NCBI GenBank assembly: GCA_036564195.1
Contig: DATCLA010000129.1
Span: 1-8,631 of the forward strand
DNA: 8,631 nt
From: DATCLA01 sp036564195
GTDB taxonomy: Bacteria; Bacillota; UBA4882; UBA8346
Reading direction: 5' to 3'
Shown here: positions 7,593 to 8,631 of the stretch, piece after piece
Layout of the letters: each line of letters begins with the position of its first letter
Numbering within the stretch: the first letter of the stretch is position 1
Notes under the pieces: model-generated
What the model saw: the letters and a program-made list of their open reading frames with translations, nothing else
Told to the model about the DNA's origin: nothing
Database searches by the model: none
Made by a program: the position numbers and the translations under genes

Positions 7593-7598
7593 TTCCTT

Positions 7599-7605
7599 CC
7601 CTCCC
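7599..7605 (-). promoter_or_regulatory. Ribosome binding site deciding the cellulase start
   Basis: GGGAGGG lies 6 bases before ATG 7592. The methionine begins a typical signal peptide (MKRY followed by a hydrophobic core), so the six extra codons of the frame from TTG 7610 are leader rather than protein. Confidence 0.8.
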
Positions 7606-7656
7606 AACAATGTTTTTAGCCGTCGCTGCCTCCTCTAATTTCCTAACTCCAGACTT

Positions 7657-7737
7657 AATTCAGCATTAACCCGGTAACAGTAATGATCATGCCGGTCTTT
7701 GCTTTAAAAACCCCCTCCCTTACCTTAATGCAGAATT
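7657..7737 (-). promoter_or_regulatory. Structured 5' leader element of the cellulase mRNA (unclassified)
   Basis: The arms 7657-7677 and 7720-7737 are complementary over 17 bp: AAUUC/GAAUU, a U-U mismatch, GCAUUAA/UUAAUGC, a GGG bulge on the 3' arm, then GGUAA/UUACC. Inside the 42-base loop a second hairpin pairs GGUUUUU (7706-7712) with AAAGACC (7694-7700) around AAAGC. Its one non-Watson-Crick pair is U-G in minus-strand RNA but C-A in plus-strand RNA, favouring function in the cellulase transcript. The element begins about 14 bases after the predicted start of transcription and ends about 65 bases before the ATG. It fits no riboswitch class I recognise. A small mobile repeat with inverted ends is the alternative. 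Confidence 0.5.
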
Positions 7738-7757
7738 GTTCAACAACTCCTTACCAA

Positions 7758-7786
7758 ATTTTAACAATCTTTGAGATGATTTACAA
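7758..7786 (-). promoter_or_regulatory. Extended -10 promoter of the cellulase gene
   Basis: On the minus strand TTGTAA (7781-7786, 4 of 6 matches to the -35 consensus) is followed after exactly 17 bases by TAAAAT (7758-7763, 5 of 6). The -10 box is preceded by TG-N, the extended -10 motif. The predicted start is near 7751, giving an untranslated leader of about 158 bases. Confidence 0.65.
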
Positions 7787-7946
7787 TTATTTCTTTCGTA
7801 CCTTCCGACTACCCGATTTAGCATCGAATCCACGTAGGCATTAAAAAAGGGGTTGCGAAATTGGCAAACTCCTGTTAGTGTTTATAAACAACTTAGTAAT
7901 AGCTATGCACCTAATGTGTTATGATTTCGTTGCAACCTTATTTGTC

Positions 7947-8525
7947 TCACTTCTGCCCATCCAGCCCTAACTCTGCCGCTACCTTTTGCATACCTTGGAT
8001 GGTCTCCGCAATCACCTCCGGTAACTCCATTTCCAGCATTTTTGCACCTGTGGCAATGATCTCCCGGTTGACTCCGGCGGCAAAACTCTTCTCCTTCCAC
8101 TTTTTCCGTACCGATTTGACTTCCAAGTTAAAAATATTCTTATCGGGACGTACCAAAACAGCGGCAGTAATTAACCCCGTCAATTCATCAATGGTATACA
8201 AAACCTTTTCCATGGGTTCTTGGGGCTCAACTGTAGAACAGATTTGCCAACCATGACTGACTATCGCCCGGATATAATCCTCCGGCCAGTTCTGTTCTTT
8301 TAAAATTTCACTTACTTTAACACAATGCTCAGTCGGGAATTGTTCATAATCCAAATCATGGACTAAGCCGATGATCCCCCATTTTTCGGGATCCTCACCG
8401 AACCGTTGCGCAAAATGACGCATCACTGCCTCAACTGCCAGGGCATGTTTAATTAAAGACTCATTCTTAGTATACTGCTGCAACAGAGTAAAAGCCTGGG
8501 CCCGAGTTGGATAAATCGTAGTCAC
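7947..8525 (-). CDS. HD-superfamily hydrolase (COG2316-like)
   Basis: A 192-residue cytoplasmic protein of the HD metal-dependent phosphohydrolase superfamily. The metal-binding pattern is visible: H27 in LIKHALAVE, the H56-D57 doublet in GLVHDLDYE, H91 in IVSHGW, and D113 in YTIDELTGLI. The motifs LIKHALAVEAVMR, SHGWQIC, MEKVLY.IDELTGLI and FAAGVNRE are those I associate with the small 'predicted HD hydrolase' family common in anaerobic Firmicutes. Its substrate is unknown; nucleotide or phosphate-ester hydrolysis is only the superfamily expectation. A longer frame begins at GTG 8534, but that GTG lies within AAGGTGAT (8530-8537), an excellent Shine-Dalgarno sequence placed 4 bases before GTG 8525. 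I therefore start at GTG 8525, read as Met-Thr-Thr-Ile-Tyr. The stop is TGA and no clear terminator follows. Confidence 0.9.
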   Translation of the reverse strand: MTTIYPTRAQAFTLLQQYTKNESLIKHALAVEAVMRHFAQRFGEDPEKWGIIGLVHDLDYEQFPTEHCVKVSEILKEQNWPEDYIRAIVSHGWQICSTVEPQEPMEKVLYTIDELTGLITAAVLVRPDKNIFNLEVKSVRKKWKEKSFAAGVNREIIATGAKMLEMELPEVIAETIQGMQKVAAELGLDGQK

Positions 8526-8529
8526 AAGA

Positions 8530-8537
8530 ATCACCTT
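8530..8537 (-). promoter_or_regulatory. Ribosome binding site deciding the HD protein start
   Basis: AAGGTGAT matches the 16S rRNA tail over 8 bases with an internal gap relative to AAGGAGGTGAT, and lies 4 bases before GTG 8525. The alternative GTG at 8532-8534 is inside this site and has no site of its own. Confidence 0.7.
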
Positions 8538-8562
8538 CAGTTATTGATTTTTTTACTTTTAT

Positions 8563-8588
8563 ATTATAATACATCAGACTTAGATTTT
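8563..8588 (-). promoter_or_regulatory. Weak candidate promoter for the HD hydrolase gene
   Basis: A perfect TATAAT lies at 8563-8568 on the minus strand, about 38 bases before the GTG at 8525. The region 17-19 bases further up is only TTTAAA/TAAAAA-like, so the -35 element is poor. It also overlaps the possible stop codon of the upstream frame. Confidence 0.3.
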
Positions 8589-8631
8589 TTAAACTCTTGC
8601 GCGCTTTTAGCAATCATCTTACCGTTAACCG
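8564..8631 (-). CDS. Possible 3' end of an upstream gene, cut by the window edge
   Basis: One minus-strand frame is open from the window edge for 21 codons to TAA at 8564-8566. The predicted tail is lysine-rich and charged (GKMIAKSAQEFKKSKSDVL). It would end 38 bases before the HD protein start, a normal operon spacing. An open stretch of this length is expected by chance about a third of the time, so this is only a suggestion. Confidence 0.3.
   Translation of the reverse strand, partial: VNGKMIAKSAQEFKKSKSDVL

Larger units (their letters stand above)
7593..7946. other. Long spacer upstream of the cellulase gene
   Basis: 354 bases without a supported gene. It contains, in transcription order, several short palindromes (7929-7936, 7899-7906, 7879-7890), a T6 run without a good hairpin (7843-7848), an extended -10 promoter (7758-7786), a large RNA-like inverted structure (7657-7737), an unused AGGAGG (7629-7634) and the cellulase ribosome binding site (7599-7605). 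The only open stretch, minus 7720-7833 (37 codons from GTG), lacks a ribosome binding site and overlaps the promoter. Confidence 0.6.

Noticed and set aside
7657..7737. Cyclic-di-GMP-I (GEMM) riboswitch, suggested by AAAGCAAAG and UUACCGGG in the cellulase leader
   Set aside because: The GNRA-capped hairpin, its receptor and the conserved junction bases of that class are not present; the helix arrangement differs.
7736..7746. Dyad TTGTTCAACAA near the cellulase transcription start, possible operator
   Set aside because: Five-base half sites are expected several times per window by chance, and it overlaps an arm of the better supported stem.
7720..7833. A 37-codon minus-strand frame from GTG 7833 (MLNRVVGRYERNN in its early part) in the spacer before the cellulase
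   Set aside because: It has no ribosome binding site at GTG 7833 or ATG 7824, overlaps the predicted promoter and structured leader, and its length is not unusual by chance. The peptide matches nothing I know.
7840..7868. Possible terminator of the HD gene ending in T6
   Set aside because: The preceding hairpin (TTGC/GCAA) has only about four pairs and is separated from the T run by CCCC.
7879..7890. Perfect 12-bp palindrome TGTTTATAAACA, with nearby palindromes at 7899-7906 and 7929-7936
   Set aside because: About two 12-bp palindromes are expected by chance in a window of this size; no promoter is nearby to give them a role.

Overview
The window looks like chromosomal DNA of a Gram-positive, Firmicutes-type bacterium (Clostridia or Limnochordia-like, probably anaerobic and saccharolytic). 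The grounds are strong AAGGAGG-type ribosome binding sites, sigma-A style promoters, a family II pyrophosphatase with CBS and DRTGG domains, and a secreted family 5 glycosidase. No RNA gene, CRISPR array, insertion sequence, phage gene or defence gene is visible. All supported genes lie on the minus strand, so transcription runs from high to low coordinates.

Layout in transcription order: a possible 3' tail of an upstream gene (8564-8631); an HD-superfamily hydrolase of the COG2316 type (7947-8525, GTG start); a 354-base spacer with an extended -10 promoter and a strikingly structured leader; a secreted GH5 cellulase with a Pro/Ser/Thr linker and a C-terminal CBM2 (5766-7592), followed by a likely terminator; a YyaL/SPATA20-type thioredoxin-fold plus (alpha/alpha)6-barrel protein (3473-5533); a CBS-DRTGG-regulated manganese pyrophosphatase (1579-3213); a good promoter driving an unannotated 37-codon ORF (1314-1427) whose stop overlaps the start of a U32-family protein most like TrhP (73-1317); and a clean intrinsic terminator (13-40) closing that unit.

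The genes do not form an obvious pathway. Every intergenic gap is about 225-355 bases except the overlap between the small ORF and trhP, so most genes are probably transcribed singly. Functions are mainly housekeeping (tRNA wobble modification, pyrophosphate removal, an HD hydrolase, YyaL) with one exported polysaccharide-degrading enzyme between them.

I did not find a new multi-gene system. The two observations most worth following are the leader upstream of the cellulase, which can fold into a long interrupted stem (5+7+5 bp) enclosing a second 7-bp hairpin and matches no riboswitch class I recognise, and the small ORF translationally coupled to trhP. Several database-style start sites are likely too long: internal Shine-Dalgarno sequences place the starts of the HD protein, the cellulase and the pyrophosphatase slightly downstream.
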